From contig CM075760.1 of assembly GCA_037974335.1 (NCBI GenBank), forward strand, positions 12,600,814-12,664,813: a DNA stretch of 64,000 bases. The letters run 5' to 3'. This stretch comes from Prionace glauca. Its lineage: Eukaryota; Chordata; Chondrichthyes; Carcharhiniformes; Carcharhinidae. Shown here in pieces: positions 32,595 to 44,069 of this stretch; the stretch's first letter is position 1; every line of letters starts with the position of its first letter. The notes beneath the pieces were generated by a model, which saw only the letters and a program-made list of their open reading frames with translations, did not search any database and was not told the DNA's origin. A program made the position numbers and the translations under genes.

Positions 32595-32830
32595 CGTTGT
32601 CTAGGCCCCCATTTATTCCCCATTGCTAATTGCATTCGGGGAGCTGGTGGTGAACCGCCTTATTCAATTGCTGCAGAACCTGCAATGTAGGTACACCAAC
32701 AGTGCTCTTAGGGAGGGTGTTCCTAGACTCCGACGCAGCATAAGAAAAGGAGTGGTCCAAGTGAGGTTTGTGAGTGTCTTGGAGAGGAATTTTCAGGCGA
32801 GGTTGTTCCAATTTCCCAGTTATCATCAAC
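32595..32830 (+). repeat. dispersed elasmobranch repeat (family of 23936-24640)
   Basis: TTATTCCCCATTGCTAATTG, GGTGGTGAACCGCCTTATTC, ATTGCTGCAGAACCTGCAAT, GTAGGTACACCAACAGTG, AGGGAGGGTGTTCCTAGA. Confidence 0.75.
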
Positions 32831-32869
32831 TCATACAGATAAACAATTAGTTCACCAATTATGTTCATC

Positions 32870-33000
32870 AGTTTGATACAAGCAAAATACTGCAGATTCT
32901 GGAAACTGAAACAAAAATAATGAATGCTGGAAAATCTCAACGGGTCTGACAGCATCTGTGGAGAGAGAATAGAGCCAACGTTTCGAGTCAGTGTGGGTTT
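32870..33000 (-). repeat. small dispersed repeat (CCAGCATTTTC family)
   Basis: Reverse of the pattern GACTCGAAACGT, CTCTCTCCACAGATGCTGTC and TTCAGTTTCCAGAATCTGC. Related pieces lie at 28460-28560, 28850-28960 and 33310-33400. Confidence 0.65.
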
Positions 33001-34290
33001 TTTTGGAAGAAATTGAAGAGGATGATGACATTGAGAAATGATGTGGGTGGACAGGGATTAGGTTTTTTTTGAGAATATAGTCTGTGATTGGGATGTTGAT
33101 TAGTTTAGGATGAAGAAGTTTGTTCTGATATTTGGGATCTGTTTGTTCTGATATTTCTGATATCTGTGAATTGATGCAGCTTGTGAGTGTCTCGAAATAG
33201 TATCTATTATTTCTGTTATTCCCATCTCACAGGAAATTTATGCAGCTTTTCTAACACGTTGTAGGAAGCAATGATGATCTCTCCAAAGCAGCAGGGATAC
33301 TCTGCCGAAGGGTCACCCAGATGTGAAACAAAGGCTCTATTCTGTCTCCACAGATGTTACTGAGATTCTCCAGTATTTTCTGTTTATTTTCGGCATTTCA
33401 TTTTATTTAATATATAACTGTACTTTGCTTCGTATAATTTATTGATATTAAACTTTATTGACAACACATTGGCTTTTTGACACCAAGGAATAAAATCTGT
33501 CCCAGAATTAAGTGGGGAATGGAATTAATTCAGACCGAGGATATGAACAGCTAACCAGCAGCCTCTGCGCTTCATTGACAAGTCATCACCTCCTCATCAC
33601 ACAGAAAGTCCTGGGACATAGCTAGAGTGTGTGATGGTTTTCAAAGTGATGATATAAATGGAACAACCGGCACTTCATGTGAAGTTACTGAATCTTTAAA
33701 TTCCGAATCATTATTACACTGTTTTGGGAAATAATATTACACTTGTAGTTTTCCAGTGAGTTTCACAAATATATCTGTTGCTACTTTATTTACTTTTCAC
33801 CCTGTTGTCTTCACTAATTTGGGTGAGGGTATGTTGATTGATTTGTTGTATATGAAAGAAGCAGTATTTTATATAGTACAATCATTTCTGCTCAACCAAA
33901 TCACGCTCTCTCTTTCTGTCCTGGATTTGAAGATTCAGCATCAGCAGAGAAATGAACCGTTCCGAACTGCAGGAAAATCTCCCCCTACTCTTCAAGAGGA
34001 TCAGCTTGCTAACTCCCGAGAAACTCGGAATGTATTTCACCCAGACACTCTGGAAGGATTGATGGACACACATTGAATAAAGGAGTTGTTTCAATTTATG
34101 AAGTAGTCAAACACAAATATGGAAATGTAGAACAGCATCATTCAGTCCCATTTATCAATGAATCCACCAATCCATTCATTAATTCCTCAATCAAAATATT
34201 CAGGCATCCAACAATCATTCATCCATCAGTCATTCAAATGTCATTCATTCCTGTGTCAACACAGTCATACATTTATTGTTTCTGTAGATG
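33001..34290. other. no gene; one repeat piece at 33310-33400
   Basis: 33310-33400 carries GAAGGGTCACCCAGATGTG and CCACAGATGTTACTGAGATT in + orientation. Otherwise AT-rich with nothing recognised. Confidence 0.45.
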
Positions 34291-34349
34291 GTGGCATCAA
34301 TTATTTTAATTGATCCAGTGATCCAGAGGCCCAGGGCAATGATGTGAGG

Positions 34350-35830
34350 ACAGGGATTTAAGTCGGACCCTTCCCGCAGGTAGATTTTGAATTCTATTGA
34401 TAAATCTGGAATGGATAGTAATTGCGATCATTGGAACCGCTCTGATTCCCCAATGGAGGAAATCTGCCATCCCTACATTGTCTCACGAGGATATAACTGC
34501 AGACTGAAAGCCAAATAGCTGTCTCTTTAATATCTACAGAAGTGTCCAAGAAAACCAGTCAATTTAAGGGAATTTGGGACAGGCAAAGAGTGTTGGTCTT
34601 TCCAAACAAACATCCCATGGAAAGATAAAAGGAGATAAAATATAAATGTGCATGCTCAAATATAACAGCATGTATCATCTCTCTGAGCCATTTTTCAGTC
34701 TGCCTGTGATTATTTCTGTCCGTCCATCACAATATCCTGATGTGTTGGAAAAATCATCATTGTTGTTAATTGAGTGCCAGAGAAGGTGGAAAATAATCCT
34801 TTCTTTAGAGATGGGAAAACATCATCTAGATTTATAACTTCCAAAAATTCAAGTGCCTCCAGTACTGTTGCTGGGTAGATTTGTTTATAAATAGACCTTA
34901 CTGACAACATGCAGGGTTTTAAGTTGGATTGGAGCTAAGCGGTCAGTGCTGATGAAACTGATCTTTGATCTATTGCACAAACAGCCCCAGATTTTTCCTG
35001 TCAATAACTTTGAGCATTTGACACCAGCCTGGATTGCTGCCAAATACAGTGTGGGACAGATTAGCGTGAAGCTCAATGGACAACATGGGATTCAGACATT
35101 TAAACAGTAAATGTTTAATTCCCACAATTTAAATCGCAATCATTCTAATCAAATATTTTCATTCAGTGTCCTGTTCATTACCTGAGTAAATATTATGTCA
35201 AACAATAAAGTGACCGGATGATCTTTTTCATTTGTATAGTTTCCGAGTAAATTTCATTCCAATAATTAAAGTCTGTTTATTAATCAGTTCATGAAATGAG
35301 AGAGAGAGATGTTGATGGGCCCAGTTCCCCAGTGAAGTAAAATCGGTGAAATGACATGAAATAATATTAAAACAACATCATAAAACTGACATGAACACCG
35401 GGGATTCCTGGAATATTCTGAAATTTGTGTATCACATTGAAACAGCAGCGTGTCATGTACCTGATTAGCACCGTGTTCTATTGTACGGTATAATCTGATT
35501 TCTGTTATTGAAAAGTTCCTCTCATAGCTGCCAATGAATGGAGAAATGATCAGTTCATAACCTGATTCAATGGAAGATAAAACATTTATTCTTGTGATAT
35601 TGTGCAATGTGCCGCAAAGCTCTGATATCCTGTATTCCCAATACCAGTGTATGTTAGACAGCCGGTGACCAATAGAGTGAGTTGCAATGACCTGGATGCT
35701 GAAGGAGAACTTTAATGATCTCAGCGTCCGTTCCGATTCATTAACTTCTCCGTCAAAAATCAATTTAATTTTATGTTTCTCTGTCAACTCACTATTTAAT
35801 TATCAGGAGGTTGGCATTCTCATTATTTTC
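34350..35830 (+). repeat. VH upstream flank, mate of 25290-26800
   Basis: The partner of the upstream duplicate. Identity is moderate (many substitutions and small indels), so the duplication is old. No gene lies inside. Confidence 0.85.
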
Positions 35831-36330
35831 AAAGGCCTGTCTTCGAGATTGGGGCAGTTTGACAAATATAAGGAGAAACATTGTATTGTGTGAGAGTTTC
35901 TTCTCATCTCCAAACCCAATTTGTACAGCGATAGCCATCCACACTGTGTATAGAATCACTTTGTATATTCTACACATTGAGTTACAGAAATCGATGGTAT
36001 TTCTTCTGATAAATTGTGCTTTATTATTATAATGTGGCAGAGACACGGAATTGTTGCAAAATTCTCTAATGTTCCAAAATGTTATTTCATCATTTTCAGA
36101 TTTATTTTCTTGTTGGGGGTGTGGTAATAAAATCACCATATTTACAATGGAATTACTTATTTAAATAAATAAATGATGAACTGTAACATCACCATCAGAA
36201 ATAATGGGGACAATACAATGAACATTTCAGCCAAACAAATATCCCGATACAGATAAAATGTCCATTTTAATATTAATCTATTGTAAATCTCCGAGTCCAT
36301 TCTGTTGGGGGTATGGAAGGTGGGACGTGG

Positions 36331-36497
36331 ATCAACAGGCGCCGCCTCTAGCAGGGAATCAACAGGCGGCGCCTGGAAAGCCGCCCCCTTCTGCCGGGTA
36401 TTTAAATACCGCTCACTGGGACCGGAATCCAACAGTCCGGGAGCTGGTTTGTTCACTGAGTTCCTGACACAACCATTTCCCCCAAATCACCAGAAAG
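36331..36497 (+). promoter_or_regulatory. VH promoter region and 5' UTR
   Basis: A TATA-like TATTTAAATA lies at 36399-36408, about 90 bp before the start codon. Upstream are two near-copies of ATCAACAGGCGCCGCCT (36331-36347) and ATCAACAGGCGGCGCCT (36358-36374), which also form an inverted repeat around the CTCTAGCAGGG between them. I saw no ATGCAAAT octamer on either strand in the 300 bp upstream, the motif expected in mammalian VH promoters. Confidence 0.6.
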
Positions 36498-36543
36498 ATG
36501 AGGTCGGCCATTTCTCTCAGTTTGTTGCTGACTTTCTTATCTG
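36498..36543 (+). CDS. IgM VH leader exon
   Basis: ATG starts MRSAISLSLLLTFLS, a signal peptide that sends the heavy chain into the ER. It ends with one base of a split Gly codon before the donor GGTGAGT. The second exon completes GVQS before the mature start DVVLTQ. The 133-bp leader intron ends TTTTTACAG. This ATG is the only one close to the TATA-like motif in frame with a hydrophobic core. Confidence 0.95.
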
Positions 36544-36676
36544 GTGAGTATTTTTTTTATTATTGTTCAAGTTTCTCACTGTTACTGTCTCAGTGTTAGT
36601 CTCTCTCTGGAATGTTCCAGAGTCAGCAATCATTTCACTAAGATTAACCCCCGGTGTTTTTGATCTATTTTTACAG

Positions 36677-36981
36677 GTGTCCAGTCGGATGTTGTGTTGA
36701 CCCAGCCAGAGGCAGCGACCGAGGCTCCCGGAGGCTCCCTGAAACTGACCTGTAAAACCAGCGGGTTCGATCTTAGCAATACCTGGATGGGTTGGATCCG
36801 ACAGGTTCCCGGACAGGGCCTGGAGTGGCTGGTTAGCTACTATAGTTCATCCAACAACAACTACGCCCCATCAATTAAGGGTCGGTTTACTGCGTCCAAA
36901 GACACTTCAAACAACATCTTCTCTTTGGACATGAGGAGCCTGAAGATTGAAGACACGGCCATCTATTACTGTGCAAGAGAC
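36677..36981 (+). CDS. IgM VH segment, intact
   Basis: Encodes the end of the leader (GVQS) and a full V domain: FR1 [20 protein letters not shown] with Cys in LTCKTSG, CDR1 around FDLSNTW, FR2 [15 protein letters not shown] with the core Trp, CDR2 [10 protein letters not shown]3 [15 protein letters not shown] and the second Cys in [11 protein letters not shown]. There is no stop or frameshift. The coding end is taken at GAC just before the heptamer CACAGCG. The open frame runs past the recombination signal by chance and that part is not coding. The V binds antigen together with a light chain V. It is the only functional V in this cluster, as usual in sharks. Confidence 0.96.
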
Positions 36982-37020
36982 CACAGCGAGAGGATCCAGG
37001 GCTGCACCCGGACAAGAACA
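36982..37020 (+). promoter_or_regulatory. VH recombination signal, 23-bp spacer
   Basis: Heptamer CACAGCG (36982-36988), 23-bp spacer, nonamer ACAAGAACA (37012-37020; consensus ACAAAAACC). It pairs with a 12-spacer signal, so V joins D1 or D2 but not J. Confidence 0.93.
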
Positions 37021-37366
37021 GCCCGGGAGGGGATTCCGCAACTTCCATCTTAACCTGAAGGTCAGTATCTGTTTTAAATGCAATATGATCGAGGCTGGTC
37101 ACAACCAAACTATAATCGTGTTTAAAAAAAGTAACACAGAAAGCATTTAACAGTAAATCTTCCCAAACTCACCCATATAACTGGTGAGCTTTTCACTGAC
37201 TTTATATTCATTGTAGTTTCAGCAAGTACCACACACGATATATTACTCTTGTTAATATTTCTGATAGATTGTGTTGTATAAACATTTGCCTACATTTTAC
37301 ATTAGAGCAAAACTAATGGTCCATTTAAAGTGAATATTGAACAGCAGTACTGAACAGAGTGAGTGC
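37021..37366. other. V-D1 spacer
   Basis: AT-rich sequence between the V signal and D1. No other heptamer/nonamer pair was seen. Confidence 0.5.
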
Positions 37367-37447
37367 AGTTTTTGTATGGGTGTGTGTCACTGTGAGATAC
37401 TATGGGAGTCACAGTGCTGAGAAAAGCGCCATCCTCATACAAAAACC
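37367..37447 (+). other. D1 segment with 5' 12-bp and 3' 22-bp recombination signals
   Basis: 5' side: nonamer AGTTTTTGT (37367-37375), 12-bp spacer, heptamer CACTGTG (37388-37394). D1 coding bases AGATACTATGGGAGT (37395-37409) read RYYG in one frame and DTMG or ILWE in the others. 3' side: heptamer CACAGTG (37410-37416), 22-bp spacer, perfect nonamer ACAAAAACC (37439-37447). The unequal spacers direct D1 to V on the left (12 with 23) and D2 on the right (22 with 12). Confidence 0.93.
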
Positions 37448-37756
37448 TCAGAAAAGGACGTTGCTTAAATTTGTGACCAATGCCATTGCCGAATGCCAAA
37501 GTAAATGAGGGTTCAACAAAATAATACTGAGAAACAGCTTTGTTTCTTTTTAAGATGTAAAATGCTTCAATGTTATTGTTATTGATTTACACGCTGAATG
37601 TTCACAGAGAGTGTAAAAGTTTCTAACCCCCTTTATCAATATCATGACCAGTAAAAATTGAAATATCTCACTGAGTCACCCTTAACGAGCTGGAAACAGG
37701 CTTTTGAAATAGCAGTGAAATTAACTGTCTGTATTTTACAGTTAACAGTCCGCCTC
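37448..37756. other. D1-D2 spacer
   Basis: AT-rich; nothing recognised. Confidence 0.5.
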
Positions 37757-37825
37757 AGTATTTGTCATGCTGTGTCTCACTGTGATAACTGGGATGGCAC
37801 AGCAGTTACTGTCAATACAAAAAAC
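37757..37825 (+). other. D2 segment with 12-bp recombination signals on both sides
   Basis: 5' side: nonamer AGTATTTGT (37757-37765), 12-bp spacer, heptamer CACTGTG (37778-37784). D2 coding bases ATAACTGGGATGG (37785-37797). 3' side: heptamer CACAGCA (37798-37804), 12-bp spacer, nonamer ACAAAAAAC (37817-37825). D2 can accept V or D1 on its left and J on its right. Confidence 0.92.
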
Positions 37826-38149
37826 CCTCAGCACTGATTGACTGAAACTGGATCAGTGTCACTTTTAAATTCCAACTGTAATCACAGTACAGTATTATTT
37901 ATGTCCAGCACTGACCACATGACAAGAATAAACATGGAAAATCTTGATAATTACTCAATTATCGATGTGTGTTTTCAACAACATGTTCACCTGTAACTCT
38001 GTGAAATATAAAACTTTAGGTCATTTATGAATGTCAAATGATATCCAGAAATACAATTATAATTTAATGAACATTAATTGATTTTGCTTTTCCTTGGGTT
38101 TGTGAATATTTAAAATAATGGTGATTTTGTCTCTATTTTGTGCAGGGAC
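37826..38149. other. D2-JH spacer
   Basis: AT-rich; no further D segment seen. Confidence 0.5.
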
Positions 38150-38188
38150 GGTTATTGTATGACACAGCCTACGGAATGTGACACTGTG
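38150..38188 (+). promoter_or_regulatory. JH recombination signal, 23-bp spacer
   Basis: Nonamer GGTTATTGT (38150-38158), 23-bp spacer, heptamer CACTGTG (38182-38188) directly before the J coding bases. Confidence 0.93.
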
Positions 38189-38236
38189 ACTACTTCGACT
38201 ACTGGGGACAAGGGACCATGGTGACGGTGACGACAG
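38189..38236 (+). CDS. IgM JH segment
   Basis: Encodes YFDYWGQGTMVTVTT with the canonical WGQG joining motif, then one base of a split codon before the donor CAGGTAAG. It supplies FR4 and splices about 10.1 kb downstream to CH1. Confidence 0.95.
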
Positions 38237-38299
38237 GTAAGAACCATCCACTTATTGAGTAACTGGTTTACATGTGTCTTTGTTTTATATTTTTATCTA

Positions 38300-39650
38300 T
38301 ACTAATAATCCATGTGGTAACATAAATGTGAGTTTGATGGATTCTCGGTTGAGAATTGTTACAATGTTTCCTGTGATTCTGCTGCAAAGGGGTTTTAGAA
38401 TTCCGCTCTTTCTGGACAATAGGTGCTGCTGAGGGATTCAATCCCAAATTGTCGGGATTTTGCGTTTATCTGTTGAGGTTACTGTGTGGTTGGATTACTT
38501 TGAAAGCCGAATGTCTGTTAAACAATTCAGCGTTTCTGCAGCGTTTAATCTCGGTGACATCTAGTGGCTGCGGTTTGTACCATCTACTGCACAAGTGTTT
38601 GAAATTTGGACCAAAAATTTAAAACAATCTAAAATTTCTATATTTATCCAGTGAAAATGTTCCACTCACTCACAATGCTGGTGCTGCTGTGCAATAATTT
38701 CTGCTTATTCGAAACATGAATTAGTTTGGTGATGGGCGAATTGGCTGGAATTTACATTAAACATTTCTGTAAATGTTATATTTGATTCTGTTGAGAGTGT
38801 TTGTAGAATTGAGCTGCTTCCGCATGAAGCGGGGTTCAGTCTCTCAGTGATGCGTGTTTTTTCCTCTGATGAGGAGATTATGAATCTGGATGACTCTAAA
38901 TACGTAAAATTTGTGAATTAATTTGGTGTTTCTGCATTGTTTGAACTCAGTGACACTGAGCTGTTATACGTTTTGTGATTGAATATGAACATTCTGCGGG
39001 TCGCAACTGCTTGATGCATAACTGCAGGGAGAAATAAAGCAGGCTTTATTGTATTTGTATGTTTAAAATATTTAGTGATATCGGCTTACTCCACTCATTC
39101 AGAACATAGTTTGTCACTGCATTCAGATTTTGGGGTATCTGCAATGTTTAATCTCGGTGGCATTTGATGGCTGGAACTTTTACCATCCAAATGTTTAAAT
39201 ATGTTTGAAATATGACCCAATGTGAATAAGATGTGATAAAGTTTCAATGCTAATTTGTTGGACAAATTCCACCTCCTCGCAATGCTATTGCTATTATTCT
39301 AGATTTCTGTTTAGTTTAATAATTGGTTAAGAGCTGGTTTGCTAGATTCGATATTGAGATTTATTTTGCAATGTTACATTTGATTCTGTTGAATGGATAA
39401 TTGATCTGTTTTTCTGTGAAGCGGATTCATTCCCTCATTGATGTGTTTTGTTGTGTTTCTGCTGAGGAGATTCTGTGGTGCAGTCACTGTGAATGTTTAA
39501 AATTTGTGCTATGGTTTGGCTTTGTGGCATTATTTCTGTGTTGTTTAAATAGTGTATAACGGTGCCGTTGAGAGTTTAGATGTTTTCTGGTTGAACAGAA
39601 ACAATCTTTGAGTTTGAAAATCCATGTAGGGAGAAAACAAGCAGGCTGGG
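38300..39650 (+). repeat. J-C intron duplicated units (~600 bp)
   Basis: About 38540-38990 and 39130-39600 are diverged direct copies: TTTAATCTCGGTGACATCTAG against TTTAATCTCGGTGGCATTTG, then shared TTTGATTCTGTTGA, GAAGCGG and GGAGATTATG or GGAGATTCTG. A weaker third unit occurs at 40190-40370 (TTACGCTCGGTGAAACTGAG). The intron grew partly by tandem duplication. Confidence 0.75.
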
Positions 39651-40385
39651 GGGAAAGAACACCTAAAAGATATTACAGCATTTTTATAAATTTTAAATAA
39701 CGCTTACAAATTCAAGTGAGTCATGACTTACAACGCTCATTCGGACACTAAGTCTTTACTGCAATCACAAACTTTCCATGAACAAGTTTAATAGTAAAAT
39801 TAATGTAAATCAAAGAATTATTAATCGGTAATTTAACTCCATATTCACCACAGATTATTTTATATGAATAATTTAGCAATAATCCCCTTTAATAGTTCTG
39901 TTGTGTATTTCACACAATTAACATTTTCCAGACTGGAAATATTTTGTGACAATTCCAGAAGCTATTTCAATGATAACCTGCTGTTTTCACAGCCGTGCTC
40001 AGTTGAACAAGACACTTTGCATTAATCGGTACATCCCAGATTAAATTCACATTTACTGGAATACGAGTTTTGCAGAATAATTTCCTTTTTGGAAATTTTT
40101 GTATCCGATTATTAATTTTTTTCTATGCAATTGGAACCAGATTATCCGTTCTAAGTATTTTTTTAAATTAGATACCGAGATAATTAATTAGTTTTCGCAT
40201 CTCAAAATTTGTGAAATTGTTTAGTGTTGCTCAATTGTTTTTACATTGTTTACGCTCGGTGAAACTGAGCAGTTCTGGCTAAATGAAAATAAAATTGCCT
40301 TTGAATATTCTTGTAGAGATAAAGCAGAAAAGTTTCGGAAAATAAAATAAATATATCTTAGGGCATTTTATTCATGTTAACTAAT
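39651..40385. other. J-C intron, AT-rich, no gene
   Basis: No recognisable element except the weak third unit near 40190-40370. Confidence 0.5.
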
Positions 40386-40389
40386 GGTT

Positions 40390-42020
40390 ACATATTAAAA
40401 TAAAACATGAATTACAATTCACTGTACCTCTGTTAGGGACATTACACTGCCCTGAATCTGTTATATTCGAAGTCCTCATTTTCAGAAAAATAATTGCCCA
40501 GTTTTTGTGATTTGAGACAGTCAGGGAGAAATAGTTAAAAGGCAAAGGGAGTTTTAAAATGAACATCAGGTTAATTTAAAATGTTTGTTGATTTTTTCAC
40601 TGTTGTAATTTGACCTTTGATCAATTAGAATCAAACAGTTTATAAAAATTTGACAGACTGAACACAGTTTTCTGACAGATGAAATTCGCTGACACTCAAG
40701 TAAAATTGTTCAAATGATTGTCTTTGAATTGTAGTAAAGTGTCAACAGAAACTGGCTACCGACTGACAATTAAATGCTTGAAATTCAAAAAGATTATATA
40801 AAAATAATATATTATAAATACTATAAAAATAATATTAGCTCAGCACTTAATAACATCATGTCTCCCATTAATGTCAAACACAGAATGGAAGAATAAATGA
40901 CAGAATGGAAGAATTCATACTAACTGAAGCTTATGTTTAATTCTTATTAAATATTATAATGAAGAAAAGGTTGAGACTTATATTCTGCATCGTGTTTTTA
41001 GCGTTACAGAGGATTTGAATCAATTATCGTCTCTGTGTTTGCACTGTTTAATTCAGGTTTTCTTTAATTAAACAATGTGTTCAGTAATGAAGTTGTTATA
41101 TGGGTGGCCTAAATTATTAAATCTAGGAAGCAGTATTATTGATTTCAAACGGCCAGGCCGTTACAGTCTGGGCAAACTCAGAAATTTGCATTTTTAACAC
41201 GTTTGTTCGTTGTAATAAGATATTTGTCGTAAAAGTGAAAAAGTAAAATATTACAATGTGATTAGATTTAAGTAAATGAATGACAGATGTTTGAATGTTT
41301 CCATTCAGTAATTTGAAATTATAGTTTAACATTGAGATTTAATTGTAACCTAATTATTTAACAATGTTGGGGGCAGAAGCACGTTTTGAATGATTGAAAA
41401 CTCATTTTATTACAGAGAACAAATCAGCTGACAGGAGAACTAACTGACAATTAACAATAACTTAAAATGTAATATTAACGCTGATTAATTCAAAACAAAA
41501 GACCTTGAATATTGCATTAGCGTGCAAAATATCATCAGTCTTAGAGAATATTTAATTGTATCAAAATGAATTCAAAAACAAAACATTTCTTTACTCAGCT
41601 GTGCTCGGCTCGATAAATTGTTTTGCCTTGATAATTTTGTTGATTACATTTAATTAAGAAATTAGATCCAATCAGGTAACGATTTTCAATGTAAATATTT
41701 CCCGGTTTGTTTAATTCTTAGTGTGTCACTGTATCTCTGTTAGGGACATTGAACTGTTACTGTGTCACTGTATCTCTGATAGGGACATTGAACTGTCCTG
41801 AATCTGTTATTTTTGCTCATTTTCAGCGAAATTACATTTTTACACAATTTTCGCGAAGTGATACAGGCAGAGAGAAATAATTAAAAGTCGAGAGGAGTTC
41901 TGAATACCCGTTTAATTTGAAATAGGTTATTGATTTTCTGTTGTAACTTGACTATTGATCAATGAGAATCCAACAGTTTGAAATTGACAGATTGAACAGA
42001 TCTTTCTGCTGGGAACTCGA
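40390..42020 (+). repeat. J-C intron duplicated unit (~1.33-kb offset)
   Basis: 40405-40685 and 41725-42010 are diverged copies: CTGTTAGGGACATTACACTG against CTGATAGGGACATTGAACTG, then CCTGAATCTGTTAT, CAGGGAGAAAT or CAGAGAGAAAT, and GATCAATTAGAATC or GATCAATGAGAATC. Within the second copy a 35-bp unit (TGTCACTGTATCTCTG) is itself doubled. Confidence 0.8.
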
Positions 42021-42479
42021 CTGTTGAACTGTTTGTGTCTGTTCTCTTTCTGGGCGTGTGGTCACTGTGTTGGGACCAGGAATCTCCCTGACTGGTTATA
42101 AATCTTTTGATTCCTTCTCCTGTCCTGCAAGAAGTGAAATTTGATTTATTTCTTCAATGCACTTGTATCTGTGGGAAATGTGACTGTTTGACTCGGTGTC
42201 TCAGAAATTAAGTCCCTGAAGCATATTGTGTCCATCAGAGAAGCAGAAACATCAGACTTTAGAGGGAGAATTGGGTAATTTTTAAGCAGTGATGTACCGG
42301 CCTTGGGAATGTTCGATGAACAAATACAAAGTGAGATTTACTATATTGTGCTCCGTAATACAGCAGCCCCTGAACTGTTTAGTTTGACAGTTGAAGGGTC
42401 ACATTCACTTGCATATTATTTTTAATCTTCTAAAGGCATTTTAGAGACATTTGCTCGGCCAGAATTTTTAATCTAATTG
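42021..42479. other. J-C intron, no element seen
   Basis: Unique-looking. I looked for an intronic enhancer but cannot assign one by eye. Confidence 0.4.
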
Positions 42480-42870
42480 TTCCTTCACAAAGTATTGATA
42501 TGAAGCATCCTTGAACAACTGCAGTCCATATGCTGCAGACATCCGCCCTGCTGTTAGGCAGGGAGTTCCAGGATTTTGACCCAGCGATTATGAATGAATT
42601 GAGAAATTGTTTCAGGTCAGGATGGTGTGTGTTTTACAGGGGAGTTTACAGGTTATAGTGTTTCAGATGTGGCTGCTGCCCTTGTCCTGTTAGGATGTAA
42701 AGGCAGCGGGTTTGGACAGTGTAATCTATGGAGCCTTGGTGAATTGCTGCAGTGCATGTTGTATATAATACACACAGTTCTGACACTGCTTGTTAGTGAT
42801 GGAGAGAGTAAATAGGGTGAATGAGGGGCCGGGTAATCTTGTGGGTGGCTTTGCCCTGGATTGTGTCAGA
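42480..42870 (+). repeat. dispersed elasmobranch repeat (family of 23936-24640)
   Basis: AACAACTGCAGTCCATATGC, GGGAGTTCCAGGATTTTGAC, GTCAGGATGGTGTGTG, GCTGCTGCCCTTGTCCTG, GGAGCCTTGGTGAATTGCTG, TGGGTGGCTTTGCCCTGGAT. Confidence 0.8.
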
Positions 42871-43060
42871 TTGCGTGAGGATTTACAAGTTTCTCTCATT
42901 GAGGAAAGAGGAAATTATTTAATTGTGAATGACTTGTGAAAGATTTAAATGTTTTCCCAACCCGTGCCCCACAGTCCGTATTGTGCTCACTTGTCACTCC
43001 CACTTACTGTGTGAGTGGGTGAGTATGTGTGGAGTGAGGGTGCTTTTCCAGACTGAATCA
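42871..43060. other. J-C intron spacer
   Basis: No element recognised. Confidence 0.4.
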
Positions 43061-43061
43061 G

Positions 43062-43269
43062 CCAGATAGAGACTTACACACATCACACACTCTCACACAC
43101 ATAAATACACACATACAGATGCTCATATTCTCTCACACATACATACGCACACTTACTTTCTCTCTCATGTAAATATAAATACAGGCATACTCCCGCTCTC
43201 TCAATCAGTCTCTCACATCTCATGCACAAAAACACTCACACGCACACAACTCCACACACATTCTCTGTT

Positions 43270-43305
<36 letters not shown>

Positions 43306-43600
43306 TCTGTTACACACACACACACTTTGCTTCGATCACACACACACATTGCACACATCTTTCTCTCTCACACACAATCCCGTGCACACTTCCACACACT
43401 CATGAACAGTTTATTTTGCTTTCCAATAGGTACACTGCCCCCTCTTGCAAACGCAGCCCACTGTCTCACGCATGTGCAAACACAGTCTGTCACACACAGG
43501 CACCTTCTCACACACATTCACCCCTCTCTCTATCAAACACACACCCAAACACACCTCACACACTTTCCACCTCACATATGTCAGAGAGACTGTCATTTAC
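43062..43600. repeat. CA-rich microsatellite region
   Basis: ACACACAC runs mixed with CTCTCACACACATTC. Pure CA stretch near 43270-43303. Confidence 0.9.
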
Positions 43601-43601
43601 A

Positions 43602-43918
43602 TCATAGAATAGAATCACGAGATCCTACAGTACAGAAGGAGGCCATTCAGCCCATCGAGTCTGCATCAACAGGAATCCCACCAAAGCCCTATCCCCATAA
43701 CCACATGTGTTTACTCTAACTAGACCTCCTGAACCTATTCGCACGGCCAGTCCCCTGAACCCAAACGTCTTTGGACTGTGGGAGGAAACAGGAGCATCCG
43801 AAGCAAACCCAAGCAGACACGGGGTGAACTTACTAACTCCATACACAATGACTCATATCGGGAATTGAACTGTGAGGCAGCAGCGTTAATCACTGTGCCG
43901 CCTCGGCCACCCCCTCCC
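43602..43918 (-). mobile_element. tRNA-derived SINE, near full length
   Basis: Reverse complement carries the head GCGGCACAGTGATTAACGCT, GAGTCATTG-type A box region and the 3' body, ending GGATCTCGTGATTCTATTCT. On the + strand: GGCCATTCAGCCCATCGAGT, TTTGGACTGTGGGAGGAAAC, TAATCACTGTGCCGCC. Confidence 0.88.
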
Positions 43919-44069
43919 CCCTCCCCCACTAACATTTGAATGAGGGTGGGATCGAGGAGCCCGAGTAAAACTCATGTGAATAAGTTTCAGCGGGAAATTC
44001 TTCTCTGTTTGGAGTCATATTTAGCACAAAACAAGATGGTGATGGTTGTTGGAGGTCAAACATCTAAGC

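Noticed and set aside
36982-37053. Extension of the V open frame past the heptamer
   Set aside because: The frame crosses the recombination signal by chance; germline V coding ends at 36981.
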